From NCBI GenBank assembly GCA_021827865.1, contig JAKAUC010000013.1:310001-374000 (forward strand): a stretch of DNA of 64,000 nt. Direction: 5' to 3'. This stretch comes from an archaeon (GTDB lineage Archaea > Thermoproteota > Nitrososphaeria > Nitrososphaerales > Gagatemarchaeaceae). Positions 26,616 to 35,328 of this stretch are shown piece after piece. Both the position numbers and the translations under genes were made by a program. Each line of letters opens with the position of its first letter. Positions within the stretch are counted from its first letter, which is position 1. The notes beneath the pieces are model-generated. The model was not told where the DNA came from and did not search any database. It saw nothing but the letters and a program-made list of their open reading frames with translations.

Positions 26616-26652
26616 GCAAAATACTCTAAACATTAACTATTTATATTTTAAC
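26616..26652. promoter_or_regulatory. AT-rich divergent promoter/operator between DLH and MarR genes
   Basis: A sharply AT-rich stretch (ctaaacattaactattta plus the following tattttaac) in a GC-rich genome lies between the divergent genes. tttatatttta is 20-30 nt before the marR GTG, a TATA candidate; gagtatttt on the other strand lies 40-50 nt before the DLH ATG. MarR proteins usually bind such spacers, so autoregulation is plausible. Confidence 0.5.
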
Positions 26653-26668
26653 CAACTCCCTGCGCCGC

Positions 26669-27121
26669 GTGTCCGCCCAAGAAGAGACTGGTTCCAGTCA
26701 AAACGAGACATACGGCGCGGTTACAGGGGCCTACAAGGTGATGGCGCGCAGGATTGCAGGGATGTTCTCGGAGGAAGGACTGACCCAGCCACAGTTCCAG
26801 GCGTTAAGGATAGTCGCGAAGAAAGGCGCCGTCTGCATGAGGGAGATCAGCGACGCGATGTTCGTCACGCCCGCGAACATCACCGGAATAATCGACAGGC
26901 TCGAAGCTAGGGGGTTGCTGACGAGGGCGGGGCGCAAGGGGGACAGGAGGACCACCGACATCATGCTTACAACGAAGGGGAAAGCGTTGCAGGGGCGAGT
27001 GGCCGAGAAGTACAGCCGGTTCATCCAGGACGCGCTGGGCGTGTTCACGCAAGAAGAGCAGAAGACGCTGCGCGACCTCCTCCTCAAGCTCCAGGAAGGG
27101 ATGTCCCGATCTGAAGTGTAG
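26669..27121 (+). CDS. MarR-family transcriptional regulator
   Basis: 150 aa winged-helix regulator. The recognition-helix region MREISDAMFVTPANITGIID and the wing LEARGLLTRAGRKGDRRTTDIMLT (DRR motif) are classic MarR. N- and C-terminal helices form the dimer interface. GTG start with a TATA-like box 20-30 nt upstream. Divergent to the dienelactone hydrolase and MFS genes, its probable targets. Confidence 0.92.
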   Translation: MSAQEETGSSQNETYGAVTGAYKVMARRIAGMFSEEGLTQPQFQALRIVAKKGAVCMREISDAMFVTPANITGIIDRLEARGLLTRAGRKGDRRTTDIMLTTKGKALQGRVAEKYSRFIQDALGVFTQEEQKTLRDLLLKLQEGMSRSEV

Positions 27122-27380
27122 AAAGCCGTGGCCCGCGCGCGACGACCCCCCTGGTCCGATCCTCGAACCTCGTAGGTAGCGCCGGTCCGACAGAGCGGGA
27201 GTTCCTGCCCGTAACCTTGGTCCTGCTCGCGCCAGCGGGCGGCCTTCTGACCCTAGGCGACCCTGAGGTCAGAGTATACGACGTGCATGCCGGCGCAGAG
27301 AGGATGGCCGATGCCCTCGTCAAGGAAGCGCTGAGGTACGACCGGACATGGCGGCGTGAAGATCCGAGCCACCGCCGCGC

Positions 27381-27692
27381 TCAGCGCTTCTTCACGTAGA
27401 GGAAGCCGTCCTCCTCCTTCACGTCATAGAGCGGCTCGTCAGGGAGCGGCTCGTCGAAGATCCCCTTCCCCGTCCTCAGGTCCCAGACCGTGCCGTGGCC
27501 GGCGCAGGTCACCTCGGTGTCGACCCGGGTCCCTTCCGAGAGGTCCCACTCCTCGTGGGTGCAGAGGGCGCCCATCCCATAGTACCTTCCGTCCACGTTG
27601 GCTATGAGCACGGACTGCCCCCCGACTTCGACGGTGAGCATGGAGTCAGGCGGGATCTTGGAGGCCTCGACGCACTTCACGAACTCGGCCAT
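27381..27692 (-). CDS. Rieske-type [2Fe-2S] ferredoxin
   Basis: 103 aa soluble Rieske domain. The cluster ligands are CTHEEWDL (CxH) and CAGHGTVWDLRTGKG (CxxH). The second box lacks the Pro/Trp form usual in dioxygenase ferredoxins but keeps both ligands. It probably serves as an electron carrier for an oxygenase or reductase not in the window. The 259 bp upstream to the marR stop contain no convincing gene. Confidence 0.9.
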   Translation of the reverse strand: MAEFVKCVEASKIPPDSMLTVEVGGQSVLIANVDGRYYGMGALCTHEEWDLSEGTRVDTEVTCAGHGTVWDLRTGKGIFDEPLPDEPLYDVKEEDGFLYVKKR

Positions 27693-27728
27693 GGCGCGGC
27701 CGGCAGGCCGGTGCGCTAAAATCTTTCT

Positions 27729-28424
27729 TCAGGCGTCGGCTTTCAGGGCGGACTCGAGCTCGACGAGGTCCTTGATGGAGTCGATGAAGCTCCACTCGCC
27801 GTAGTAGGGGTACGAGAGGAGCTCGCCGTAGGTGACGAGCTTGGGGAATGTCTCCCTCTCGATGTCCCCGTTGTCGGGGAGGTTCTTGGTTATCTTCGGC
27901 CCGTTGAGGAGGTAGACCCCGCCGTTGATCCAGACGTCGGGGAACGCGGGCTTCTCGTCGAACCCCCTGATCATCTTGAGCTTGTCGATCTTCACCACGC
28001 CGAACCTGGAGCGGTATGGGACGACGAGCATCGAGGCTGAGACCCCCCCGGCTCCGCTGAAGTCTTCGACCATCCGCTTGAGGGGGAGGTCGGTGACGAT
28101 GTCTCCGTTCGCGACCACGAAGGTCTCCTCGGACGGGTGCTTCGCGATGGCCTTCTTGATCCCCCCGCCGGTCCCCAGGGGTTCCTCCTCCACGGAGTAG
28201 TCCACCGAGACCCCGGCGAAGCTCGTCCCGAAGTGCTCCTTCAGCCTCTCCCACTTGTAGCCGCAGGCGAAGGTGACAGCGTCGACGCCCCCCTCCCTGA
28301 CGAGCCAATCGATCTGGTACTCCGAGATAGGCCTGCCGTTGACAGGGACCAGTGCCTTCGGTTTGTCATCGGTGAGGGGTCGTAGTCGCATCCCGAGGCC
28401 CCCGCTGAGAATGATAGCCCTCAT
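27729..28424 (-). CDS. Sugar-phosphate nucleotidyltransferase (NDP-sugar pyrophosphorylase)
   Basis: 231 aa. N-terminal signature IILSGGLGMRLRPLTDDKPK with the Lys of PKALVPVNGRPI, then EEEPLGTGGGIKKAI and VVANGDIVTDLPL (metal-binding Asp), FDEKPAFPDVWINGGVYLL. It lacks a left-handed beta-helix domain, so it is only a nucleotidyltransferase, probably of mannose-1-phosphate or glucose-1-phosphate. It likely feeds glycosyltransferases of the adjoining surface region. Confidence 0.9.
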   Translation of the reverse strand: MRAIILSGGLGMRLRPLTDDKPKALVPVNGRPISEYQIDWLVREGGVDAVTFACGYKWERLKEHFGTSFAGVSVDYSVEEEPLGTGGGIKKAIAKHPSEETFVVANGDIVTDLPLKRMVEDFSGAGGVSASMLVVPYRSRFGVVKIDKLKMIRGFDEKPAFPDVWINGGVYLLNGPKITKNLPDNGDIERETFPKLVTYGELLSYPYYGEWSFIDSIKDLVELESALKADA

Positions 28425-28479
28425 AGAAGCCGGCAGCCTTCGCCGCTACCACTCGATAAATGCTTTCCGGAGAGGACGC

Positions 28480-28881
28480 CTAGAGTGTGACCGTATGCGA
28501 GGAGACCACGGAGACGGGGACGCCGGTGTCCGTGGTGGCGAAGGCCATCGCAGTGTAAGTGCCGGAGGGCACCGCGGGTGATATGCTGACGAAGCATTGG
28601 ACCTCCTGGGCCGCCGAAAAGGAGCAGGAGGCGACGTTCCAGTAGACGACCTGGCCGGCGTGGTTCACAAGGGTGAGGTATACGAACGAGTCGAAGGATG
28701 TAGAGTAGCTGCTGGTGTAGTTCACGACGACCCCCTGGTAGGTGTCGATGGTGGCCAGCTTCATCCCGGACTGGGAGACGCCGTTCGTCAGATGCGTAGG
28801 CGCGGCGGCGCTGCCGAGGGGGGCGGCAGAAAGGAGCATCATGCCCACAGCCAGCAGGAGCGCGGCGCGCAGGTACTTCAA
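28480..28881 (-). CDS. Small secreted protein sharing the SlaA-like C-terminal domain
   Basis: 133 aa with a signal peptide (KYLRAALLLAVGMMLLSAAP, cleavage near SAAA-P). The mature part is one beta-rich domain. It aligns by eye with the last about 95 residues of the large S-layer-like protein at 29827-32709: both have a TI..(Y/F).GV start, then N.AGQ, SGTY and PVSV. The TTG at 28881 is chosen, with TATA-like attatatag about 30 nt upstream. Likely an extracellular surface component; function unknown. Confidence 0.65.
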   Translation of the reverse strand: MKYLRAALLLAVGMMLLSAAPLGSAAAPTHLTNGVSQSGMKLATIDTYQGVVVNYTSSYSTSFDSFVYLTLVNHAGQVVYWNVASCSFSAAQEVQCFVSISPAVPSGTYTAMAFATTDTGVPVSVVSSHTVTL

Positions 28882-28905
28882 GTCGGAGGCTTGAGCTGCC
28901 GCTTC

Positions 28906-28915
28906 ACTATATAAT
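28906..28915 (-). promoter_or_regulatory. TATA-like box of the small secreted protein gene
   Basis: attatatagt on the minus strand, 25-35 nt before the TTG start, in a GC-rich context. Confidence 0.55.
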
Positions 28916-29080
28916 GGTAACAATTTGAATTCGAAACGCGTTGGGGCCGCAATCAGGACAGGCTGCGCCCCGCAGAAAGAATCACAGGGCGGGCGCACCA
29001 GGTTCAGGCGCGACCGGAGCCGAATGGAACCAGTGAAGTGAGAACGGCTGAAGCCAGATAGAGCTTACGCTAGGAGTACC

Positions 29081-29092
29081 AAAATAAAGAAA
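29081..29092 (-). terminator. T-rich terminator after the S-layer gene pair
   Basis: The minus-strand sequence ttctttatttt lies 17-28 nt beyond the stop of the SlaB-like gene. Archaeal transcription commonly ends in such U-rich runs. Confidence 0.5.
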
Positions 29093-29108
29093 GGGTCAGG
29101 AGAGTCTC

Positions 29109-29822
29109 TTACGAGATCTTCCTGACTAATATTGCTAGCTCTAGGACTAAGGTTATCGCTGCGAGTACGGCGACTACCAAGACGTAGGTCTGAGTAGCCG
29201 AGATGGCGCTGCCCGAGGGCAGTGAGGTCTGGATGCTGGTGACTGTGGTCTGGATGTTGCCCACCGTGCTGGTGAGGCTGTTGATCCCGCTGAGGATTGT
29301 CCCAACGTTGGTGCTGATTGTGCCCAACGTAGAGGAGATTGTGCTAAGGTCGTGCATTATCGTCTGCTGATTCGCCAGCACCTGGTTCAGGGTGGCGTTG
29401 ATCTGCAGAAGCGCCCTAGTCTCGTTGAAGGTCGCTGTGGTCGGTGCGGTGTATGTGAAGCTGGTGGTTCCCGTTGCGCCGTATGAATCGAGGGCCGAAA
29501 TTGTGTAAGTCCCGGTGACCCACGCTGACGTTCCGCCGACGGCCGTCGAGTAGGTGAACGAGCCGCTTGAGACGGACACGCTAGCTAGGTCGACGGTCTG
29601 GCCTGATGGGTTCTTGACGGTGATACCCACCTGGTCAGCCTGGGTTGGTGCGGGGCTTATGGTGCCGGAGATCGTGTAGGTCTGCGAGCCGCTGTATGAA
29701 GCGCCTGCCGTTGGGCTGGTGAACGTTATGCTACCAGCTGCGGTGGCGATCATAGGCGTCAGCGCTAGGACCAGCGCGATCGAGACTGCGGCGATTGCTG
29801 GGAGTGTCTTCAAAGTGGCCAC
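29109..29822 (-). CDS. SlaB-like S-layer stalk protein (Ig-like domain, coiled coil, membrane anchor)
   Basis: 237 aa. A signal peptide (LPAIAAVSIALVLALTPMIA) leads to one Ig-like beta-sandwich (about 30-130, ITFTSPTAGASYSGSQTYTI). A heptad-rich stretch follows (about 135-205, with repeats of TIS, TLG, TVG and NIQTTVTSIQTSL), then a C-terminal membrane helix (YVLVVAVLAAITLVLELAIL) and tail VRKIS. This is the architecture of the Sulfolobales stalk protein SlaB. It follows the SlaA-like gene with only 4 bp between, so they are probably cotranscribed. The assignment is by architecture, not clear sequence identity. Confidence 0.75.
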   Translation of the reverse strand: MATLKTLPAIAAVSIALVLALTPMIATAAGSITFTSPTAGASYSGSQTYTISGTISPAPTQADQVGITVKNPSGQTVDLASVSVSSGSFTYSTAVGGTSAWVTGTYTISALDSYGATGTTSFTYTAPTTATFNETRALLQINATLNQVLANQQTIMHDLSTISSTLGTISTNVGTILSGINSLTSTVGNIQTTVTSIQTSLPSGSAISATQTYVLVVAVLAAITLVLELAILVRKIS

Positions 29823-29826
29823 CCGA

Positions 29827-32709
29827 TTAGACGGTGACGGAGATTGATGTGGATACTGATACGGGCAGGTTACCCGTGGTGAAGACGAAGATGCTCACGG
29901 AGTAGGTGCCGCTCGCGAGACCGACTGGGTCCGCGATGAACACCGACTGCGTCGAACCAGCGCCCACTGTGAGGCTGCCTGTCCCGATGCCCATGGTCTG
30001 GCCGGCGCTGTTCTTGAAGACAGCGAAGACCACGACGCTCTGAGAGGTCGGGTTCAGGTTGGTGTATGACGCGTTGACTCCTGTGAACGAGCCTATCGTC
30101 GCTGAGTGTGGGGTGCCTGAGATGACAAAGGACTGGGCGAACGGCACGGTCACGTGCACCGTGATGGTGCTCGAGTTGCTATTGCCCGCCAGGTCGGTGG
30201 CGCTGAGTGCGACGCTCCAGTTGCCGGTCGTGAGACCGGAGATGGAGACGACGTACGTAACGCTGTGGCCTGGGCTGTTGGTCCCGGTCACTGAGGCTGT
30301 GAGTGTCTTGGTCGCTGAGGTCTGGATGTTAGTCGCTACGACACCGACGCTGCTGGCATTCAGGTCGCCCTGGCTGTCAACAATGTTCGCCGCAACAGAC
30401 GAGCCTGATGTCAGGTTCGCGTTGTTGACGGTGACGAAGTTGACGTTGGGCGCCGTGGTGTCAACAAGCACGGTGTACTTCGGACTCACAACCGTGTTCG
30501 AGTTGGCGTCAGTGGCGTTGAACTGTACGGTGTGGATTCCTGCAGTCAGGAAGACCGACACCGCCCAGGTGATCTTGTTGTTCGCAGTGATGGTCGCTGT
30601 CTGCCAGGCATTGCCATCGATCTTGTAGCCGACCGAGGTGATGAAGGTGGACGTTGGATATCCCAGCGAGACGTTGGCCTGGCCCGTGAAGGTCACGGCC
30701 GTGGTCCCGGAGTATATCACACCGTTCAATGGGGTTGGTGAGGTTACTGCAAGAGTTGGCGAAGCGCTTACCAGCGTGACCGTGTGCGTCACGGTTGGGA
30801 ATGAGCTGGTGGCGATCAGAGCCTGAGGGCCGAAGGCGTTGGGCGCGGTCCATAGGATCGGGCCAAAGCTTGCGGCTGTGTCTTTCGACGCACTCTTGAT
30901 GTAGACATTGGTGGCGCTGAACTTCCCAGGTCCGGACAGCTGAATCTGGATCTGGTAGTTGAATGTGTCGGTGGTCGGGTTGCCGTACCTGTCGGCGAGT
31001 GAAACGTCGACATAGAGGGTTGACCCGTTGATCGCCTTGGTGGTTGGTTGAGTGAGAGCCGAGTCGAAGTATGTCGTCACCACGAGGGCGGCCGCTGCAC
31101 CTGGGACAGTAGTGATAGCTACGCTGTCAGTGCTGTTCCCTAGGTTGCCGGACGTTTGTGCGACATCTCCCACCAGTGCCTGATAGTACAGCGTTGCACT
31201 TGCACCGGTGTCCAGGTTGAAGTGTGCCATGGCAGTTCCGTTGGCTCCCGTGGTCGTCGCCGCCGAGAGAGTCCCGTCACCGTTCACCTGGATACTGGTT
31301 GTAGTGTCCAGGTAGAAGGTCACTGGGACGCCCCTCTGCGCCGTCGTCAGGGAGTCATGGAGAAGGACCGTCGATCCAGCTGCGCACGACGTTGTTGCAC
31401 CGCAGTCTGCCGCCGACAGGGTCGGCGCCACTGAGGTGGTGTCGAAGGTTGACGTCACGAAGGCACCGCTAGACCCGCTGACCGTGAAGGCCGGCGCAGT
31501 CCCAGTGATGGTCCCCGTGAGGACGTCAGTGCTCTTGTAGGTTCCGAGCTGATAGTATGGGATGGTAATCGTCCCTACTGAGCCGGAGATGGTGACATCG
31601 GTTGGAGTGGTGATTGTCGTAAAGTTACCAGCGCTGTAGAACACACCCTGGGCTGAAGTCGTGCTGATGCTGATTGTGTCACCGGTGAGGGTGATCGGGT
31701 TGCTGAACTTGTCCGTCGCCGAGATGGCGATGGTGTTCGCAGCCAGCGTGGCGTCATTCGGGCCCACTCCGCCGATGGTGGATGAGGCCGCGTTGTTCGC
31801 CCCGCCGATGTAGTGTGTCGCGCTTGGTGCGAAAGTGGTGCCAGAGACGTAGAAGGTTGCCTTTACCGGCGTCGTGGCAGTGGTGGTTACCGATTGGGCT
31901 CCAGAGTAGGTGCTCGTCCCCAGAGTCGCCGTGACAGTCGTTGCGCCGTTCGCTACGACGTTGGACGGCTGGAACGTGGCGCTCATGGTACCCGCGCTCC
32001 CGGTGAACCCTGAAGCAGGGGTCACAGAGCCGTAGGTGCTGGTAGACCACGCTACTGGGACTCCGACGTAACCCAGGCTGTCGCCTGTGGTCAGAGTCGC
32101 GAGGGGCTTGCACGCGCTTGAGCCGGCGGTGTAGGTGTTGCCGGTGCACGAGTCACCGGTCGGGAAGGTTATGGCTACCGTCGGGCTGGTTCCAGTCTCG
32201 TAGACCTTCTGGGTAGGCCCGGGGTAGTACGCCGCCGAGGAAGCATCCTGCACGGTTGTCGTGAAGGTGCCTGTCGGGGCGGTGGTGGTGGCTGGAGGAT
32301 TGGTTGCCGACAAGATGGAGAATGCGGAGGTCGTGGCACTGGTGCCGGGTGGTAGTGACAACGTGCAGCTGATTGAAGAGTGCGTGGATCCGGACGCCGG
32401 AGTGGCACTGCAGCCGTAAGTCTGAGAGCTGGCAGAGCCGCTGGCGAAAGACCAGCCTGATGGTGCGGTCATCGTGAGGGCGGTGAGGGCGTAGGAGTTG
32501 CTGCTCGGGTTCGAAATCGAGAGAGCTTCACTTAGGGTCGTGCCTGAAGCGACTACGTTGGATGATAGAGTGACTGTAGGAAGACTTGCGTTCGACGCAC
32601 TGGCAGGCGATACAAAGGGCACCAGTATGAGGAGCCCCGAGAAGGCCAGGAGTGCGAGGAGAAGTCCTGAGCTAAATTTTCTTTGATACGCATTCGTAGG
32701 CGTATACAT
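29827..32709 (-). CDS. Large secreted S-layer-like protein (SlaA-like), 960 aa
   Basis: 960 aa, about one third Ser, Thr, Ala and Gly, with many N-glycosylation sequons. Signal peptide SGLLLALLAFSGLLILVPFV ends near SPASA. The rest is a chain of Ig-like/beta-sandwich domains; several Cys pairs (CSATPASG...SCTL, CTGNTY...ACKPL, CGATTSCAAG) could form disulfides. No C-terminal membrane helix is present, so it needs an anchor, plausibly the SlaB-like protein encoded next. The last about 95 residues match the small secreted protein at 28480-28881. TATA-like ttatataag lies about 30 nt before the ATG; an aaggagg sequence also precedes it. Confidence 0.78.
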   Translation of the reverse strand: MYTPTNAYQRKFSSGLLLALLAFSGLLILVPFVSPASASNASLPTVTLSSNVVASGTTLSEALSISNPSSNSYALTALTMTAPSGWSFASGSASSQTYGCSATPASGSTHSSISCTLSLPPGTSATTSAFSILSATNPPATTTAPTGTFTTTVQDASSAAYYPGPTQKVYETGTSPTVAITFPTGDSCTGNTYTAGSSACKPLATLTTGDSLGYVGVPVAWSTSTYGSVTPASGFTGSAGTMSATFQPSNVVANGATTVTATLGTSTYSGAQSVTTTATTPVKATFYVSGTTFAPSATHYIGGANNAASSTIGGVGPNDATLAANTIAISATDKFSNPITLTGDTISISTTSAQGVFYSAGNFTTITTPTDVTISGSVGTITIPYYQLGTYKSTDVLTGTITGTAPAFTVSGSSGAFVTSTFDTTSVAPTLSAADCGATTSCAAGSTVLLHDSLTTAQRGVPVTFYLDTTTSIQVNGDGTLSAATTTGANGTAMAHFNLDTGASATLYYQALVGDVAQTSGNLGNSTDSVAITTVPGAAAALVVTTYFDSALTQPTTKAINGSTLYVDVSLADRYGNPTTDTFNYQIQIQLSGPGKFSATNVYIKSASKDTAASFGPILWTAPNAFGPQALIATSSFPTVTHTVTLVSASPTLAVTSPTPLNGVIYSGTTAVTFTGQANVSLGYPTSTFITSVGYKIDGNAWQTATITANNKITWAVSVFLTAGIHTVQFNATDANSNTVVSPKYTVLVDTTAPNVNFVTVNNANLTSGSSVAANIVDSQGDLNASSVGVVATNIQTSATKTLTASVTGTNSPGHSVTYVVSISGLTTGNWSVALSATDLAGNSNSSTITVHVTVPFAQSFVISGTPHSATIGSFTGVNASYTNLNPTSQSVVVFAVFKNSAGQTMGIGTGSLTVGAGSTQSVFIADPVGLASGTYSVSIFVFTTGNLPVSVSTSISVTV

Positions 32710-32735
32710 ATTTTCAAACCCCTCCTTCGGCCGCG

Positions 32736-32745
32736 CTTATATAAC
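32736..32745 (-). promoter_or_regulatory. TATA box of the S-layer operon
   Basis: gttatataag on the minus strand lies 27-36 nt before the ATG at 32709. An aaggagg Shine-Dalgarno-like site at 32721-32727, 11 nt from the ATG, would be in the message only if transcription starts close to the TATA box. Confidence 0.6.
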
Positions 32746-33166
32746 TATGATGGACAAATCGTCCACTTCCATCGTGTCGAAGGCAATCAGGGCACAGATG
32801 ACGCTCTTTTCTCGTCATATTTGATGAAGGCATATGAGAATATGGATTCGGGCAGTGGATTTCTTTATTTAGTGGAAGAACGGCTTGATTTGGACGCTGA
32901 CATGCTCCTGCCCCTCATTTCGAACCCCTCAGGCTTCTTGTGGTCTGAGAGTCTCTGATTGGGCCAGGTTCCCGCGAGCTTCTCCCAAAGTGCGCCTTGA
33001 CCGCCGTCTTGCCATCGCGTTGACGAGGCGAAAGAAGCCGGCCGGGTGCCCCGGATGAGCAGGGGGTGGACCCTCTCTCCGATACAGATTTAGCGCATCG
33101 CATCTGGAACGGGCACCTGCAACTTGCCAGGCATCAAGGCCGCGCGCCCAGGGGGAACAGAACTCG
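32746..33166. other. 421-bp intergenic stretch without a convincing gene
   Basis: Contains an AT-rich part (about 32745-32930) unlike the surrounding GC-rich DNA. Short open frames exist (for example 32683-32958 plus strand, and a 25-codon frame from 32747), but none has a recognisable product. It may hold long regulatory sequence for the S-layer operon or decayed DNA. Confidence 0.4.
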
Positions 33167-34990
33167 GTGCCTGACGCGTTCCTTCCGGGCTATGCCGTCT
33201 ACCTCGCAGCTGTGCTTCTTCCGGGCTATGGCCTGGGTGAGCTTTCGGGGAAGTGGAAGGGCGGAGATGGAGTATCGCGGCGCCTCGGATATTCCCTTGG
33301 CTACGGCCTGGCGGTAGATACAGCGGTCCTCGGCATTAGGACCTTGGGCCCTAGCATTGGGGGGGTGACGCTTCGCGGCATCGGCCCGGGCACGCTGGTG
33401 TTCCTCATTCTCCTGGGTCCGGTGTTCGTTGGAGCCTCTTACTACCGGGCAAGGAGGCTGACGCCGCTGCCGAGGCCGGAGAAGTCAGACTTGTGGATAC
33501 TCGGGTGTGCCGCTTTCGTGGGCGCCATAGTCGCTCTTTACTTTGCCAAGTATCCGCTCTTTCCCATCTATTACAATCCGGACTTCGTGGCCAACGTGGG
33601 ACGCCCAGCCCAGCTCGCCGCGGGGTCATCTTCAGTGTTCGGCCAGATATTGTACGGCTCGGCGTACTATCAGGTAGCCATGGGCTTTAGGGCCGTCGGC
33701 ACGGCGAACATCCTCACAGCGGAGCTCGTCATGTCAATCCTCGTAGCGCTGTCTCCGATGCTCTTTTACGCAGTGGCAGCCGACCTCTTCGGAGCCTCAA
33801 GGCCAGCAGCGGTGGCCACGGGGATTTACGCCCTTTCGGGCACCGTCTGGGCGCAAATGATATACTCTGACGGACTCTATCCGAACTTTGTCGGGGTGCT
33901 GATCGAGCTTCTGCTGCTCGCAGTCTTCCTAGACTTCGCAAAAGACTGGCGTTCTCATCCCCTCCAACTGACAATGGGCTTCGTAGTGGTGGCAGGCTAT
34001 CTGTCGCACTTCACGATGCTGGCGCTTCTGGGCGCGCTCCTCGTAGCAACTGTGATCGTGGGGGCGACGAGGAGACCGGGCTTTCGCGGCTATATCGTCG
34101 CGGCCGCAGCCACCCTGGCTCCGGGGGCGCTTGGGATGCTCGTGCTCCAGAAGGTGGCTTCACGGATCATACTGATTTCCTATCTGAACGGCCCACCGCA
34201 ACCCCTCTCAACCCCCCTGTCGGGGGCGCTTTCGTTCCTTCCATCTCTGGCGTACTTGGCGTCCGACATGCGGAATGACCTCGGTTTCGTGGCGATGCTT
34301 GCCCTGCTCCTCGCAGCCTTATACAAAGGGGCGATGGGACGAGAGACTGCGATCGTGGTCCCGGCGATGTGGTTCTTTGCCCTGCTGGTGGCAGCCCCGC
34401 AAGACGCCGCGGCCTGGAGGTTTTCGCTGCAAGCTGTGGTTCCCCTCACGCTGCTGGCGGGCTATGGGTTGCACGCCATAATGCCACGACAAAGGTCAAC
34501 AAAGCAGAAGAGGTTGAGGGCGGGCGACCCTTACAAGTTCGGGGTAGCAGTCCTCCTCGCGCTGTTCATCATCCCAATTGCGGCTCCGGGCTGGGCCTCG
34601 ACGTTTGCTCTGAACATGTCCCAGGGGACGGCCGCCGAGGCTCAGGTCCAGAGCCAGGTGGGTGCGGCCTTGTCCTGGGCGAGCAGTAACACACCCTCCT
34701 CCGCCTACCTGCTATCGGTCACAGACCCGACGTTCCTGTATTCTGGCGTGCAAATCGGGAGGAACTGCACCTATGAGTTCTTCGGGAATCAGTCTCAGGC
34801 TATCGCCTACGCCAAACATGTCGGAGCAGACTACATAGTGGTGACCAGGTACAACGTCTTCTACAACCCTCTCTCAGCACCGTCGAACGACTCCACCCCA
34901 AGCCTGCCTTGGTTCACTTACAAACCAACATCCAACTTTACCCTGGCGTTCAGTAATCCCGACGTCAAAGTTTTCAAGCTCGGCGGATAG
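33167..34990 (+). CDS. Polytopic membrane protein, possible GT-C glycosyltransferase
   Basis: 607 aa with about 12-13 hydrophobic helices up to residue 480 and a soluble, probably extracellular C-terminal domain of about 120 residues (from AAEAQVQSQVGAALSWASSN). Loops FYNPDFVANVGR and YSDGLYPNFVGVLIE are reminiscent of GT-C enzymes or DUF6541-like proteins. The tail contains GADYIVVTRYNVFYNPL, a motif seen in membrane glycosyltransferase soluble domains. Position next to S-layer and glycan genes suggests surface glycosylation. GTG start. Family identification is tentative. Confidence 0.6.
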   Translation: MPDAFLPGYAVYLAAVLLPGYGLGELSGKWKGGDGVSRRLGYSLGYGLAVDTAVLGIRTLGPSIGGVTLRGIGPGTLVFLILLGPVFVGASYYRARRLTPLPRPEKSDLWILGCAAFVGAIVALYFAKYPLFPIYYNPDFVANVGRPAQLAAGSSSVFGQILYGSAYYQVAMGFRAVGTANILTAELVMSILVALSPMLFYAVAADLFGASRPAAVATGIYALSGTVWAQMIYSDGLYPNFVGVLIELLLLAVFLDFAKDWRSHPLQLTMGFVVVAGYLSHFTMLALLGALLVATVIVGATRRPGFRGYIVAAAATLAPGALGMLVLQKVASRIILISYLNGPPQPLSTPLSGALSFLPSLAYLASDMRNDLGFVAMLALLLAALYKGAMGRETAIVVPAMWFFALLVAAPQDAAAWRFSLQAVVPLTLLAGYGLHAIMPRQRSTKQKRLRAGDPYKFGVAVLLALFIIPIAAPGWASTFALNMSQGTAAEAQVQSQVGAALSWASSNTPSSAYLLSVTDPTFLYSGVQIGRNCTYEFFGNQSQAIAYAKHVGADYIVVTRYNVFYNPLSAPSNDSTPSLPWFTYKPTSNFTLAFSNPDVKVFKLGG

Positions 34991-35328
34991 GGCGCGGTGG
35001 GGTGCGACCCTCGCAGGATGCCAGGGCCGAGGTCAGCGGTGCCTGCGAGTCTCTTTGCAGCGGAGTGAGCCTAAGCGGGCGAAGGGACGTGCGCCGGCAC
35101 CTGCTCCGGGCTCGGCCCCTGCATTGACGTGTGTTCTCAGCACGGGGAGATGGATGATGGCCGTCAAAGCCTGCCTCCCTGCGGTGTCGCTCCGTTTCCA
35201 TGACGACACCCTTCTTGCGGCTCTTCGTGTGGGGAAAGCCCCTCGATTGTGGGACGTCATAGCATCAAGCGATATTGTCAAGTCTCCCAACATCATTGTT
35301 AAGTATGTGATGCTTCGGTCGGCCAAAG
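34991..35328. other. 338-bp intergenic stretch without a convincing gene
   Basis: Only shadow-like frames are seen. The right end holds a TATA-like gttaagtatgt (about 35299-35309) roughly 27 nt before the GTG of the ABC substrate-binding gene, a likely promoter for the ABC operon. Confidence 0.4.

Noticed and set aside
27217-27399. 60-codon plus-strand frame next to the Rieske gene
   Set aside because: No motif, and it overlaps the Rieske gene's 3' end; likely chance.
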